The translations under genes and the position numbers were made by a program. From positions 1,178,001 to 1,242,000 of the forward strand of contig NZ_QLUW01000002.1 of NCBI RefSeq assembly GCF_003268025.1: a DNA stretch of 64,000 nucleotides, written 5' to 3'. This document shows, piece by piece, positions 44,942-53,885 of the stretch; position 1 is the stretch's first letter; the number at the start of each line of letters is the position of its first letter. The notes beneath the pieces are model-generated. The model was not told where the DNA came from. It saw nothing but the letters and a program-made list of their open reading frames with translations, and did not search any database. This DNA comes from Paenibacillus montanisoli (GTDB lineage: Bacteria > Bacillota > Bacilli > Paenibacillales > Paenibacillaceae).

Positions 44942-45760
44942 TCAATTGGATTCGATGTATTCCAGGATCAAGCTAGCGGTTTCTTCGACTGCCCGGTGGG
45001 AAACGTCGATCACCAAACAGCCGATTTGGTCGGTGATTTGGGCCGCGTATTTCAGTTCCCGCTCGATTCTCGACGTAGTCGCATAGGCGGCGCTGTCAGG
45101 CAAGCCTAACGCTTTCAGCCGTTCCTTGCGGATCCCGTTCAAGTAGTCGATATCGATCGTAAGACCGACAACCTTTTCCTTCGGAATTTGGAAGAGCTCT
45201 GCGGGCGGGTCAAGCTCCGGCATGAGCGGAACGTTCGCAACCTTGTACTGCTTATGGGCCAGATACATGGAAAGCGGCGTCTTCGACGTGCGGGATACGC
45301 CGACCAGCACGATATCCGCCTTCAGAATCCCTGTCGTGTCGCGCATGTCGTCGTACTTGACGGCGAACTCGACGGCTTCCACCTTGCGAAAATAATTCTC
45401 GTCAAGCACATGGTTAAGGCCCGGCTCTTGGCGTGATTTACGGCCCGTCTTTTCCTCCAGGTTCGCAATAAGCGAACCCAAAAGGTCTATCGCCGTCACT
45501 TGATGCGTGTCCGCAAATTCGACCATCCGTTCGCGGAGCCCGGGAATAACAAGCGTATACAGCACGATTGCTCCTTGTTCCTTGGCCAGCAGCACAAACC
45601 GTTCGAGCGAAGCTTCATCGTGAACGAACGGCGCTCTGCGGATGTCCGCATGAATGGGATGAAACTGGGCTACGGCAGCCCTGACGACGAGCTCGCCGGT
45701 ATCTCCGGCGGAATCGGAAACGACGTAAATGATCACTTCAGGCTGCGTATCTGTAGCCAT
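44942..45760 (-). CDS. yqfL: Bifunctional kinase/pyrophosphorylase regulator (DUF299, YqfL type)
   Basis: DUF299 proteins switch a dikinase on and off by ADP-dependent phosphorylation and Pi-dependent dephosphorylation of a threonine; targets are PEP synthase or pyruvate phosphate dikinase. The 272-residue product has the N-terminal IIYVVSDSAGDTGELV segment and the P-loop GVSRTSKTPLSMYLA near 148. The ATG at 45760 is 8 nt after AGGAGG. In B. subtilis ccpN lies between glyS and yqfL; here it is absent and yqfL follows glyS directly. The exact target is not determined. Confidence 0.92.
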   Translation of the reverse strand: MATDTQPEVIIYVVSDSAGDTGELVVRAAVAQFHPIHADIRRAPFVHDEASLERFVLLAKEQGAIVLYTLVIPGLRERMVEFADTHQVTAIDLLGSLIANLEEKTGRKSRQEPGLNHVLDENYFRKVEAVEFAVKYDDMRDTTGILKADIVLVGVSRTSKTPLSMYLAHKQYKVANVPLMPELDPPAELFQIPKEKVVGLTIDIDYLNGIRKERLKALGLPDSAAYATTSRIERELKYAAQITDQIGCLVIDVSHRAVEETASLILEYIESN

Positions 45761-45804
45761 TTTCATTCCCTCCTAAAGCTGCGCTAGCTGCGCAGAACGC
45801 TTAA

Positions 45805-47886
45805 CTACCATACCAGCTTCGAAAAATCCGCCACTTTCGTTACGCTGCCCGCGATAGCGGCAAGCGTCGCGAGCCGGTTGGCGCGCAGCGCCTCGTTGTC
45901 GGCCATAACCATGACCTTGTCGAAGTAGGCGTTGATCGGCGCCTTCAAGCCAGCCAGTTTGACGATCGCCTCCGCCGTACGGCCTTCTTCCACAAGATTC
46001 GCGATATCGGCCTGCGCCTCGGACCATGCGCGGTAAAGCGCGCCTTCCGCCTCGTCCGCGAACAAAGCTTCGCTTACTTCTTTCGACGCCGCTTTCGCCG
46101 CAAGGTTGCATACGCGATTCAACGCGTCGACAACGGTCTTGAATTCTTCGCGCCGCTCGCCGGCAGCGGCAGCCATCACCGCAGCGGCACGGTCAACCGT
46201 TTGGCGCAGATCATCGTAACCGACTGCCATAACCGCATCGACGGCATCGTAACGGACGCTCTGCTCGGTCAGCACGTTCTTCACGCGCAGCGAGAAAAAT
46301 TCATACAGGTCTTTACGGATGTCCGCTGCATCCCGTTTCAACGTACGCGCAGCATGCACCTCAAGCGCAAGATCAAACAGCGTGCTGAGCGGCAGCTTCA
46401 AGCCATGCGCGAGCACGATCTGGACGATGCCGGCCGCTTGACGGCGCAGCGCGTACGGGTCCTGCGAGCCTGTAGGCAGAATGCCGATCGAGAAGCAGCC
46501 GACGATCGTATCGATTTTGTCCGCAAGGCTGACAAGCGCGCCGACCAAGGATGCAGGCGCACGGTCGCCGGCAAAGCGAGGCTGATAGTGCTCGTTGATC
46601 GCTTTGGCGACGGCTTCGCTCTCTCCCGCTTTGCGCGCGTAGTCTTCGCCCATGATGCCTTGCAATTCAGGGAATTCATAAACCATTTGCGTAACCAAAT
46701 CGAATTTGCAAATCGCCGCAGTACGGGCTGCGTCCGTCGCCGTTTGCGCATCCGTGCTGAGCGCCTCGGACAGTTTCTCCGTCGTCGCCACGATGCGGCG
46801 CACTTTATCGGCTACCGTGCCAAGCTCTTCGTGATAGACGATCGCCTCCAGCTTTGCCAGCGCGTCCGCAATCGCGAGCTTCTGATCCTCCGCATAGAAA
46901 AACTTCGCATCCGATAGACGCGCACGAAGTACCTTTTCGTTGCCTTTGGCAACCGACTCGATCGATGTACGGTCGCCGTTGCGCACCGTTACGAAGAACG
47001 GAAGCAGCTTGCCGTTCTCATCTAATACCGGGAAGTACCGCTGATGCTCTCTCATCGACGTAATCAGCACTTCCTGCGGGATGTTCAGGAACGACGGGTC
47101 GAACGTGCCGAACAGCGCGTTCGGATATTCAACGAGGAACACGACTTCCTCGAGCAAGTCTTCTTTAATGGCGATTTGCCAGCCCTTCTCGGCGGCGAGC
47201 GCGTTGATTTGAGACACAATCAGCGCTTCGCGTTCAGCGGTATCCACGATTACCTGCTGCTCTCTCAGACGCTCCACGTACTGCGAAGGCTCGGCAATCA
47301 CCGTATCGCTGCCAAGGAAACGATGGCCGCGCGATTGCTTTCCGCTCTGAACAGCCGTGATCTCAAGCGGCACGACGTCTTCGCCGAACAGCGCCACAAG
47401 CCAGCGGATCGGACGGACGAAACGCAGGTCATAGCCGCCCCAACGCATGTTTTTCGGGAAGGACATCGACGTAATGATCGAGGTCAAGCCTTCCGGAAGC
47501 ACATCGCTCGTAACCGTACCGATGCTGCTTTTGTTGGCGTAAACGTACTCGACGCCGCCAAGCTCTTTAAAGAAGAAATCTTCCGGCGCAACGCCTTGGC
47601 TGCGCGCGAAGCCGAGCGCCGCTTTGCTCCATTCGCCCTGCTCGTTCAAGGCGATTTTGCGGGAAGGGCCTTTCACTTCTTCGTTCACATCCGCTTGCTT
47701 CTCCTCGACGTCGCGAACGAGAACCGCAATACGGCGAGGCGTGGCGTAAGCTTCGACCGAACCATGTCCGATTCTCGCAGCCTCCAGCCATTTGGCCGTC
47801 TTTTCTTTCAGTTGATTCATAGCGCCGCGGACGAAACGGGCCGGCACCTCTTCAAGTCCGATTTCAAGCAGAAGGTCTTTAGCCAT
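45805..47886 (-). CDS. glyS: Glycyl-tRNA synthetase beta subunit
   Basis: GlyS is the tRNA-binding beta subunit of the alpha2beta2 glycyl-tRNA synthetase. The 693-residue protein has the usual length, starting [19 protein letters not shown]. Conserved features include [31 protein letters not shown] and the [13 protein letters not shown] segment, followed by the HD-like and anticodon-binding C-terminal parts. Its ATG overlaps the end of glyQ by 8 bp, so expression depends on the same T-box leader. Confidence 0.98.
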   Translation of the reverse strand: MAKDLLLEIGLEEVPARFVRGAMNQLKEKTAKWLEAARIGHGSVEAYATPRRIAVLVRDVEEKQADVNEEVKGPSRKIALNEQGEWSKAALGFARSQGVAPEDFFFKELGGVEYVYANKSSIGTVTSDVLPEGLTSIITSMSFPKNMRWGGYDLRFVRPIRWLVALFGEDVVPLEITAVQSGKQSRGHRFLGSDTVIAEPSQYVERLREQQVIVDTAEREALIVSQINALAAEKGWQIAIKEDLLEEVVFLVEYPNALFGTFDPSFLNIPQEVLITSMREHQRYFPVLDENGKLLPFFVTVRNGDRTSIESVAKGNEKVLRARLSDAKFFYAEDQKLAIADALAKLEAIVYHEELGTVADKVRRIVATTEKLSEALSTDAQTATDAARTAAICKFDLVTQMVYEFPELQGIMGEDYARKAGESEAVAKAINEHYQPRFAGDRAPASLVGALVSLADKIDTIVGCFSIGILPTGSQDPYALRRQAAGIVQIVLAHGLKLPLSTLFDLALEVHAARTLKRDAADIRKDLYEFFSLRVKNVLTEQSVRYDAVDAVMAVGYDDLRQTVDRAAAVMAAAAGERREEFKTVVDALNRVCNLAAKAASKEVSEALFADEAEGALYRAWSEAQADIANLVEEGRTAEAIVKLAGLKAPINAYFDKVMVMADNEALRANRLATLAAIAGSVTKVADFSKLVW

Positions 47887-48766
47887 TATCGTTCACTCCT
47901 TTCTTCAGCATCGGGAATCCGAGTCTTTCGCGCTCTTCCAAATAGGTCGCCGCGCATGCGCGGGCAAGATTACGGACGCGCATAATGTAGCCCGTACGCT
48001 CCGTCACGCTGATCGCGCCGCGCGCGTCGAGCAGGTTGAACGTATGCGAGCATTTCAAGACGTAATCGTAAGCCGGGAAGACAAGCTTATGCTCCATGGT
48101 CTTCTTCGCTTCTTCTTCATACATGTTGAACAGCGAGAACAACATCGCCGTATCGGACGTTTCAAACGTATATTTCGAATGCTCGAATTCCGGCTGCAGG
48201 AACACGTCGCCGTATGTGACGCCGTCCACCCACTCCAGGTCGAACACGTTTTCTTTCTCTTGAATGTACGAAGCAAGGCGTTCCATGCCGTACGTAATCT
48301 CAACGGCAACCGGATTGGCGTCAATGCCGCCGACCTGTTGGAAATAAGTAAATTGGGTAATTTCCATGCCGTTCAGCCACACTTCCCAGCCAAGCCCCCA
48401 TGCGCCAAGCGTCGGGGATTCCCAGTTATCTTCGACGAAGCGGATATCGTGGTGAAGCGGATCGATGCCAAGACGCTTCAAGCTCTCCAGATACAGCTCT
48501 TGAATGTTGTCCGGAGATGGCTTCAAAATAACCTGGAATTGGTGATGCTGGTACAGCCGGTTCGGATTCTCGCCGTAACGGCCGTCCGCCGGACGTCTGG
48601 ACGGTTCCACGTAGGCGACATTCCATGGTTCGGGACCGATCGAACGAAGGAAGGTCATCGGGTTCATCGTACCGGCACCTTTCTCGGTGTCGTACGGCTG
48701 AACGAGAATGCAATTTTGCTCCGCCCAGAACTGCTGCAGCGTCAAAATCATGTTTTGAAAGTTCAT
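47879..48766 (-). CDS. glyQ: Glycyl-tRNA synthetase alpha subunit
   Basis: GlyQ contains the class II active site that activates glycine. The start ATG at 48766 follows TAGGAG by 8 nt and yields 295 residues, the family length; an ATG three codons earlier touches the site. Key stretches are [43 protein letters not shown] and [18 protein letters not shown]. It is under T-box control with a glycine specifier. Confidence 0.98.
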   Translation of the reverse strand: MNFQNMILTLQQFWAEQNCILVQPYDTEKGAGTMNPMTFLRSIGPEPWNVAYVEPSRRPADGRYGENPNRLYQHHQFQVILKPSPDNIQELYLESLKRLGIDPLHHDIRFVEDNWESPTLGAWGLGWEVWLNGMEITQFTYFQQVGGIDANPVAVEITYGMERLASYIQEKENVFDLEWVDGVTYGDVFLQPEFEHSKYTFETSDTAMLFSLFNMYEEEAKKTMEHKLVFPAYDYVLKCSHTFNLLDARGAISVTERTGYIMRVRNLARACAATYLEERERLGFPMLKKGVNDNG

Positions 48767-48831
48767 GTCATTCATCTCCTATCGAATTATTGGCTTAACG
48801 TGCGTCTGACCGAAACGATGTAAAGGCATAT

Positions 48832-49071
48832 AAAAAAAGCTCCCGCCTCTACGTCTGATGTCAGACGTAGGGACGAAAGCTTTAGCGCTCCCGCGGTTCC
48901 ACCCTACTTGGCTTTCAGGACGTTCGCCCCGAAAACCCGCTTTTCCACACGATCATAAACTCCGGAGTGCCCTTCATCGTGAACGTCCGACCGGGCTTTC
49001 ACGCTCCCCGGCTCGCTGGTGTCTGACGACCGAACCCGATTACTTTCTCCATCATCGTTCAACTTTCATAA
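48832..49071 (-). promoter_or_regulatory. Glycine T-box leader of glyQS
   Basis: A T-box riboswitch senses uncharged tRNAGly and lets transcription continue when charging is low. The T-box AGGGTGGAACCGCGGG is at 48890-48905, followed by the terminator TCCCTACGTCTGA...TCAGACGTAGAGG... and seven T (48832-48872). A specifier GGC followed by AC lies at 48969-48971 in the stem I region. The terminator and antiterminator forms are mutually exclusive by inspection. Confidence 0.92.
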
Positions 49072-49077
49072 TATCCT

Positions 49078-49106
49078 ATCTTAGCAATTATGCGCTGCCG
49101 TGTCAA
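49078..49106 (-). promoter_or_regulatory. Sigma-A promoter of glyQS
   Basis: On the minus strand a perfect TTGACA (49101-49106) and TAAGAT (49078-49083) are 17 bp apart, placing the transcript start just ahead of the T-box leader. Confidence 0.8.
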
Positions 49107-49123
49107 CGTACAGTTAGCCCGGC

Positions 49124-50515
49124 TTACAGCGGTACGACACCGCTGCTGTTATCCGAGCTGCGGACGGCAGCAGGCTCCCGGAAAGCTTCGGCAAATAAAT
49201 GCTTCTTGCGATGGCTGCGCCATCTGAAATAACACAAGAGGCCGCGAATATACTCGTCGCTTATCATGCCGACATAAATCCCGTACAGCCCCCAGTGCAG
49301 CGGAACCGCAAGTACATAGGAAACGCCGACCGCGATCAGCCACATGCTCGGCAGCGAATATTTCATCACTGTTCGGCTGTCGCCTACCGCGCCGAGCGAT
49401 TGTCCGAGCGCCATGTTCAGCATTTTGCCGGGCTGCAGCGCCAGATTCAGCCATAGGAGCGAAACGGCCATATCGATGATCCACGGATCCTTGGTGAATG
49501 TGGATATGATGAAGGACCGGAACAGCAGCAGGATGCCTGTGTTCGCCAGCACTACAACGACGCCGAACCCGAGTGCCCGATACGCACCGTAGTAGGCTTG
49601 CCTTAGTTTCTTCGCGCCATACAAATGAGCGATTTGAATTTGCGCTGCAAGCGCCAGCGACCAGCCGAAGGTGAAGGCGAACGATTCCATCGTGTTCATG
49701 TACGTGCGCGCGGCAAGCGGCTGCTCGCCCATGGAGGCGATCATGCTGAAGATCACGACTTGCGAGAATGTCCAGGAGGCGCCGTTCACGCTGATCGGCC
49801 AGCCGATCCTCAGCACTTCTTTGAGAAGCTTTGCGTGGAAACGGCAGAATTCGCGAAGCAGTACCGGCACGCCGAAGGCATGGCGGAACAAATGCTGTTG
49901 GAAGCAGAACGCGACGGCTCTGCTGATGACCGTCGAGATCGCTACCCCCTTCAAGCCCCACTCAGGAAACCCGAACGCCCCGAAAATAAACGCATAATTG
50001 AGCACGACATGCAGCGCGTTCATGCCAAGCGCGATATACATCGGCGAGCGGGTATTCCCCGTATTTCTGACCGCTGTGCTCATGGACAAGTTCAAAGCGG
50101 TAATCATCATTCCGCCGCCAACGATAGACATGTATGTATGCGAAAGCTCCCTTAAGTTGTCCGGCACATGAAGCGCCTCGGCAAAGAAGGGCGTTCCATA
50201 GATGAGCAGCGCGCTGACGATCATCCCCAGCATGGCGGTGATCGATACGGACATGATGCCGATTTTGCGGGCTTCATCCGGCTTGCCGGCGCCGAGCTTC
50301 TGGGCGATCAGAATGCCGGCGCCGCTTGTGATCAGCGAAAATAAAATAATGACCGCGTTGAAAAACATATTCGAAATGCCGACGACTGCGACGGCATCGT
50401 CCGATATCCGGCTCACCATCAGCGTATCGGCCGTGCCCAGCATAAATTGCAGCATCATTTCAATCATGATCGGCCATGTCAGCGACCAGATTTTCGGCGT
50501 AGACTGCGGTGCCAT
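49124..50515 (-). CDS. MATE family efflux transporter
   Basis: The 463-residue protein has twelve predicted membrane helices in two related halves, matching multidrug and toxin extrusion (MATE) pumps driven by Na+ or H+ gradients. Recognisable family stretches are the first helix start WSLTWPIMIEMMLQFMLGTADTLMVS and the second-half LRIGWPISVNGASW. The start follows GGGAAGGAAC. The substrate cannot be predicted. It is inserted between recO and glyQ, which are close in B. subtilis. Confidence 0.92.
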   Translation of the reverse strand: MAPQSTPKIWSLTWPIMIEMMLQFMLGTADTLMVSRISDDAVAVVGISNMFFNAVIILFSLITSGAGILIAQKLGAGKPDEARKIGIMSVSITAMLGMIVSALLIYGTPFFAEALHVPDNLRELSHTYMSIVGGGMMITALNLSMSTAVRNTGNTRSPMYIALGMNALHVVLNYAFIFGAFGFPEWGLKGVAISTVISRAVAFCFQQHLFRHAFGVPVLLREFCRFHAKLLKEVLRIGWPISVNGASWTFSQVVIFSMIASMGEQPLAARTYMNTMESFAFTFGWSLALAAQIQIAHLYGAKKLRQAYYGAYRALGFGVVVVLANTGILLLFRSFIISTFTKDPWIIDMAVSLLWLNLALQPGKMLNMALGQSLGAVGDSRTVMKYSLPSMWLIAVGVSYVLAVPLHWGLYGIYVGMISDEYIRGLLCYFRWRSHRKKHLFAEAFREPAAVRSSDNSSGVVPL

Positions 50516-50543
50516 TGTTACGGGTTCCTTCCCTTCTGCCTGA

Positions 50544-51290
50544 TTATAGCGAATACCGGTCCATCTGATCCAAGAAGGAGCGCGATTTCAGCTGCAGCCC
50601 TAAATGCGTGTCCATCAAGGATCGCATGATATGCTTGAGCTGCTGCTTTGTTTCTTCCTTCACCGCGATCGATCCGAGACGGCGCATATCCAGCTGCCGG
50701 AACAGCCGCAGCAGCTTGAAGGCGCCTTCGCTCAGTTCGATGGCCGTCGAATCCTTATACCGGCATCTCCCGCATAAAATGCCGCCCCCTCTGACGCTGA
50801 GCGCCATGGAACCGCCTTCGTTGCCGCATGAGATGCAAGCATTGAAGTCAGGCGCGTATCCGGCTGCGACAAGGATTTTCATCTCGAAGAGCGCCAGCGT
50901 CACGGGCAGATCCTTCCCTTCGCTAAAGGCGGCCAAACATGCTTTAAGCTGCTCGTAGATAAACTGGCCCGCATCTTCTTCCTGCAGCGCCCTGTCTACC
51001 AATTCCGCCGCATAGGAAGAGTAGGCCGTTTTATCAAGCTGCTCACGCAAAAGATGGTGAGATTCAATAATCTCACCATGCGTTAACGTCCCGAGACCGC
51101 TGTTCCGGAAAAATAAATATTCCCCGTGCGTAAACAATTGCGCAAGCGACCCGTGGCGGCTTTTTACTTTTTTGGCGCCACGCACGACAATTCCTATTTT
51201 GCCGTGCGTATTTGTAAGCAGCGTAATAATCTTGTTGCCTTCCCCATAGTCCATGCTGCGTATTACAATGCCCTCGACTCGGTACTGCAT
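50544..51290 (-). CDS. recO: DNA repair protein RecO
   Basis: RecO anneals single strands and loads RecA with RecR and RecF. The ATG at 51290, 11 nt after GGGGAGAGG, gives 248 residues beginning MQYRVEGIVIRSMDYGEGNK. An N-terminal OB fold is followed by a helical domain and a zinc finger with two CxxC pairs (CISC near 148 and CGRC near 166). It is followed, 28 bp away, by the MATE pump gene, and preceded by yqzL. Confidence 0.96.
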   Translation of the reverse strand: MQYRVEGIVIRSMDYGEGNKIITLLTNTHGKIGIVVRGAKKVKSRHGSLAQLFTHGEYLFFRNSGLGTLTHGEIIESHHLLREQLDKTAYSSYAAELVDRALQEEDAGQFIYEQLKACLAAFSEGKDLPVTLALFEMKILVAAGYAPDFNACISCGNEGGSMALSVRGGGILCGRCRYKDSTAIELSEGAFKLLRLFRQLDMRRLGSIAVKEETKQQLKHIMRSLMDTHLGLQLKSRSFLDQMDRYSL

Positions 51291-51326
51291 CTTAGCCTCT
51301 CCCCTAACCTTAGCGAACTGCAAAGC

Positions 51327-51479
51327 TTATGTGCCGTCGTCCGCCTCGGGTATAGCTTCTCCCTCTTCTTCGCCGCTTGCAGCTTCTTTAACCGCTGCCC
51401 GCTCATCCATCTCCTTGTAAAGCATAAAAGCTTCCACATCCCCGGTCAGCGTAAAATACTTCCACGAAAAGTCTCGCAT
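51327..51479 (-). CDS. yqzL: YqzL-like small protein
   Basis: This 50-residue protein reads MRDFSWKYFTLTGDVEAFML, then a charged tail rich in Glu and Asp. It matches the short YqzL family that sits between era and recO in Bacillales; the function is unknown. The start ATG follows GGATGAATAC, with a weak site. Length and position agree with the family, so I call it real despite its size. Confidence 0.85.
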   Translation of the reverse strand: MRDFSWKYFTLTGDVEAFMLYKEMDERAAVKEAASGEEEGEAIPEADDGT

Positions 51480-51607
51480 TCGTATTCATCCTTTCCGCGC
51501 TCAGAAATGTTGCTCACGGATTAGGATGCGATGAAGCGGCCCCCGCTATGCCAGACAAGTAAAGGAAAAAGAACAGCCGATCCGGGCGAGACTTAGGATA
51601 TGCAGGA

Positions 51608-52534
51608 CTAATCGTTTCTAAAGCCTAAATCCTTCAGCACTCGCTCCTGGTTGCGCCAATCTTTCTTCACTTTAACCCACAGCTCGAGGAATACGCGCGA
51701 GCCAAGCAGCGTTTCGATATCGCGGCGCGCTTCCTTCCCGACCTGCTTCAACAAGGCACCTTGCTTGCCGATGACGATGCCCTTCTGGGAATCGCGCTCC
51801 ACATAAATCACGGCTCCGATGTACACGACGCCGTTCTCCTGTACGCGCATATCCTCGATGGCCACCGCAATCGAATGCGGCACCTCCTCGCGGGTCAGAT
51901 GAAGAATCTTCTCGCGGACTAGCTCCGCGCAAACGAATTGCTCCGGATGATCGGTCACCTGATCGGCCGGGTAATACTGCGGTCCTTCCGGCAGATAGCC
52001 GCTAAGCACGTTCAGCAGCGTATTCACGTTGCTCCCTTGAAGGGCAGAAATCGGCACGACCTCCGCGAAATCGTAGAGCTCCTTGTATTGCACGATCATC
52101 GGCAGCAGCGCTTCCGGCTCGATTTTGTCAATCTTGTTCATGACAAGGAATACAGGCGTTTTCACTTTTTTGAGCGCTTCGATAATGAAACGGTCGCCGC
52201 CGCCAAGCCCCTCGGAAACGTCGATAAGAAACAGCGCCGCGTCTACCTCTCCCAGCGTGCCCACGGCGGATTTCACCATGACTTCGCCGAGCTTGGACGT
52301 CGGCTTATGGATGCCCGGCGTATCGAGAAACACAATCTGCGAGTTCTCCGTCGTGTAGACGCCGTGGATTTTGTTGCGCGTCGTCTGCGGTTTGTCCGAC
52401 ATAATCGCGATCTTTTGACCGATGACTTCGTTGATTAGGGTCGACTTGCCGACGTTAGGCCTGCCGACGATCGCGACAAACCCGGAGTGAAATTTCTGCT
52501 TGGATCCTTTCGATCCTGACGTTAATGAATTCAT
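51608..52534 (-). CDS. era: GTPase Era
   Basis: Era is a ribosome-assembly GTPase that binds the 3' end of 16S rRNA. The 308-residue protein has G1 GRPNVGKST (near 26-34), G3 DTPGIHKP (near 73-80), G4 NKID (near 133-136), and a C-terminal KH domain with [10 protein letters not shown]. The start is 14-15 nt from AAGGGG. It is 41 bp after cdd; recO and yqzL follow downstream, as in B. subtilis. Confidence 0.97.
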   Translation of the reverse strand: MNSLTSGSKGSKQKFHSGFVAIVGRPNVGKSTLINEVIGQKIAIMSDKPQTTRNKIHGVYTTENSQIVFLDTPGIHKPTSKLGEVMVKSAVGTLGEVDAALFLIDVSEGLGGGDRFIIEALKKVKTPVFLVMNKIDKIEPEALLPMIVQYKELYDFAEVVPISALQGSNVNTLLNVLSGYLPEGPQYYPADQVTDHPEQFVCAELVREKILHLTREEVPHSIAVAIEDMRVQENGVVYIGAVIYVERDSQKGIVIGKQGALLKQVGKEARRDIETLLGSRVFLELWVKVKKDWRNQERVLKDLGFRND

Positions 52535-52575
52535 GTAGTGTTCCGATATCCCCTTCCAGGACGCAATGCATCCCT

Positions 52576-53010
52576 CTAAGCTTTCGTTAAATCATTCGAC
52601 GAGAAGGCGCCCGGCAGCAGCTCCGCTACGGTCGATACGCGCCAGTCGCCCTTCATGTTGCTCATAATGACGGGCATGTCCGGCGGGCAAAGCTCAACGA
52701 GCACTTGCCGGCACACCCCGCACGGCGTAATCGGGCCGTCGGTATCGCCGACGACTGCGATCGCTTCGAAAGAACCCGCTTGATGCCCATCCGCTATGGC
52801 ACGGAACAGCGCCGTCCGCTCCGCGCAATTCGTCGGTCCGTACGCGGCATTCTCCACGTTGCAGCCGTAATGTACGCCGCCTTCGCCATCCAGCAGCGCG
52901 GCTCCTACCTGAAAATTCGAATACGGGACATAGGCACGGCTTCGCGCTTCCACCGCTTGCTTCCGCAGCTGCTCCCATACAGGAGATAACTGTGTCGGGT
53001 TCGAAGTCAT
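52576..53010 (-). CDS. cdd: Cytidine deaminase
   Basis: Cdd deaminates cytidine and deoxycytidine to uridine forms in pyrimidine salvage. The 144-residue protein has the zinc site Cys62-Ala-Glu64 (within NCAERTALF) and Cys97-x-x-Cys100 (PCGVC), with Glu64 as proton shuttle. It stands between dgkA and era, the standard order. A tetrameric small-type enzyme is expected. Confidence 0.97.
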   Translation of the reverse strand: MTSNPTQLSPVWEQLRKQAVEARSRAYVPYSNFQVGAALLDGEGGVHYGCNVENAAYGPTNCAERTALFRAIADGHQAGSFEAIAVVGDTDGPITPCGVCRQVLVELCPPDMPVIMSNMKGDWRVSTVAELLPGAFSSNDLTKA

Positions 53011-53037
53011 GGATGTTTGCTCCTTTGGAAGTCGATT

Positions 53038-53388
53038 TCATGAACATAAATGCGGAATAAACACAAACAGGCCGATGATGACGGCCCCAATCGCGGTAAT
53101 CAGCACGCCCCCGGCTGCCGTATCCTTGGCTGCCTTGGCGAGCGGATGCTGCCCGGGGCTGACCAAGTCGACCACATGTTCGACGGCCGTATTCATCAGC
53201 TCTGCGGCAAGCACCGCCGTCTGTGCGGCGATGATTGCGATCCATTCCATGCGCGAGAGGCCAAGCAGCAGCCCGGCCGCATTCACAATAACCGAGCAGA
53301 CCGCATGAATGCGCATGTTGGCTTGGCTCATCACAGCCGAAACGATGCCAGAGCCGGCATAAGAGAAGCTGCGGATTAGCCGTCGCAT
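53038..53388 (-). CDS. dgkA: Undecaprenol/diacylglycerol kinase family protein
   Basis: In Gram-positive bacteria DgkA homologues phosphorylate undecaprenol to recycle the lipid carrier of wall synthesis. The 116-residue membrane protein has three predicted helices and the active-site pattern AELMNTAVEHVVDL with Glu and Asn, and KAAKDTAAGGVL near 85. Its start overlaps the ybeY stop by one nt (TAATG). Confidence 0.95.
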   Translation of the reverse strand: MRRLIRSFSYAGSGIVSAVMSQANMRIHAVCSVIVNAAGLLLGLSRMEWIAIIAAQTAVLAAELMNTAVEHVVDLVSPGQHPLAKAAKDTAAGGVLITAIGAVIIGLFVFIPHLCS

Positions 53389-53885
53389 TAACGAGTTAAT
53401 CCAAGCTGCTGGAGAACCGCTTCCTGCTTCTGTGTCATAACCGCTTCGCTCGCGTCGTCCTGATGGTCATACCCGATCAGGTGCAGAAAACCGTGCACGA
53501 ACAGGAAGCCGAGCTCTCGCTCGAAGGAATGCCCGTACTCTTCGCTTTGTAGTTTGGCCCGTTCCGCGGAAATAATAATATCGCCTAGCATCCCTTCAAA
53601 AGGAACGGTCTCGCCTTCATCCTCAACCTCATAAATAATTTCAGGCTCTTCGTCCGTCTCCTCCTGCATCGCGAAGGAAAGCACGTCCGTCGGCCTGTCA
53701 ATGCCGCGGTATTCGCGGTTCAATTGATGAATTTCCTCATCGTCCACGATCGTAAGCGCAACGTCGCCTTCCGTTAAGCCTTCCGCTTCGCCCGCCAACT
53801 GCAGCAGCTGCTCCAGCACGCCGTAGACCGATTCGGAGATTTCGATTTTGTCTTGATTGTTGCTCCATTCCAATTGCAAGCTCAT
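53388..53885 (-). CDS. ybeY: rRNA maturation endoribonuclease YbeY
   Basis: YbeY is a zinc-dependent RNase needed for 16S rRNA 3' maturation and ribosome quality control. The 165-residue protein has the zinc triad in HGFLHLIGYDH (His131, His135, His141). An insertion of acidic residues (EETDEEPEIIYEVEDEGE near 75) is longer than in E. coli YbeY. It overlaps the upstream 7TM-HD gene by 4 bp and the dgkA start by one. Confidence 0.96.
   Translation of the reverse strand: MSLQLEWSNNQDKIEISESVYGVLEQLLQLAGEAEGLTEGDVALTIVDDEEIHQLNREYRGIDRPTDVLSFAMQEETDEEPEIIYEVEDEGETVPFEGMLGDIIISAERAKLQSEEYGHSFERELGFLFVHGFLHLIGYDHQDDASEAVMTQKQEAVLQQLGLTR

Noticed and set aside
49124-49961. Long alternative frame opposite or out of phase with the MATE gene
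   Set aside because: Arg/His-rich, no membrane pattern, no start site; a shadow of the MATE coding sequence.
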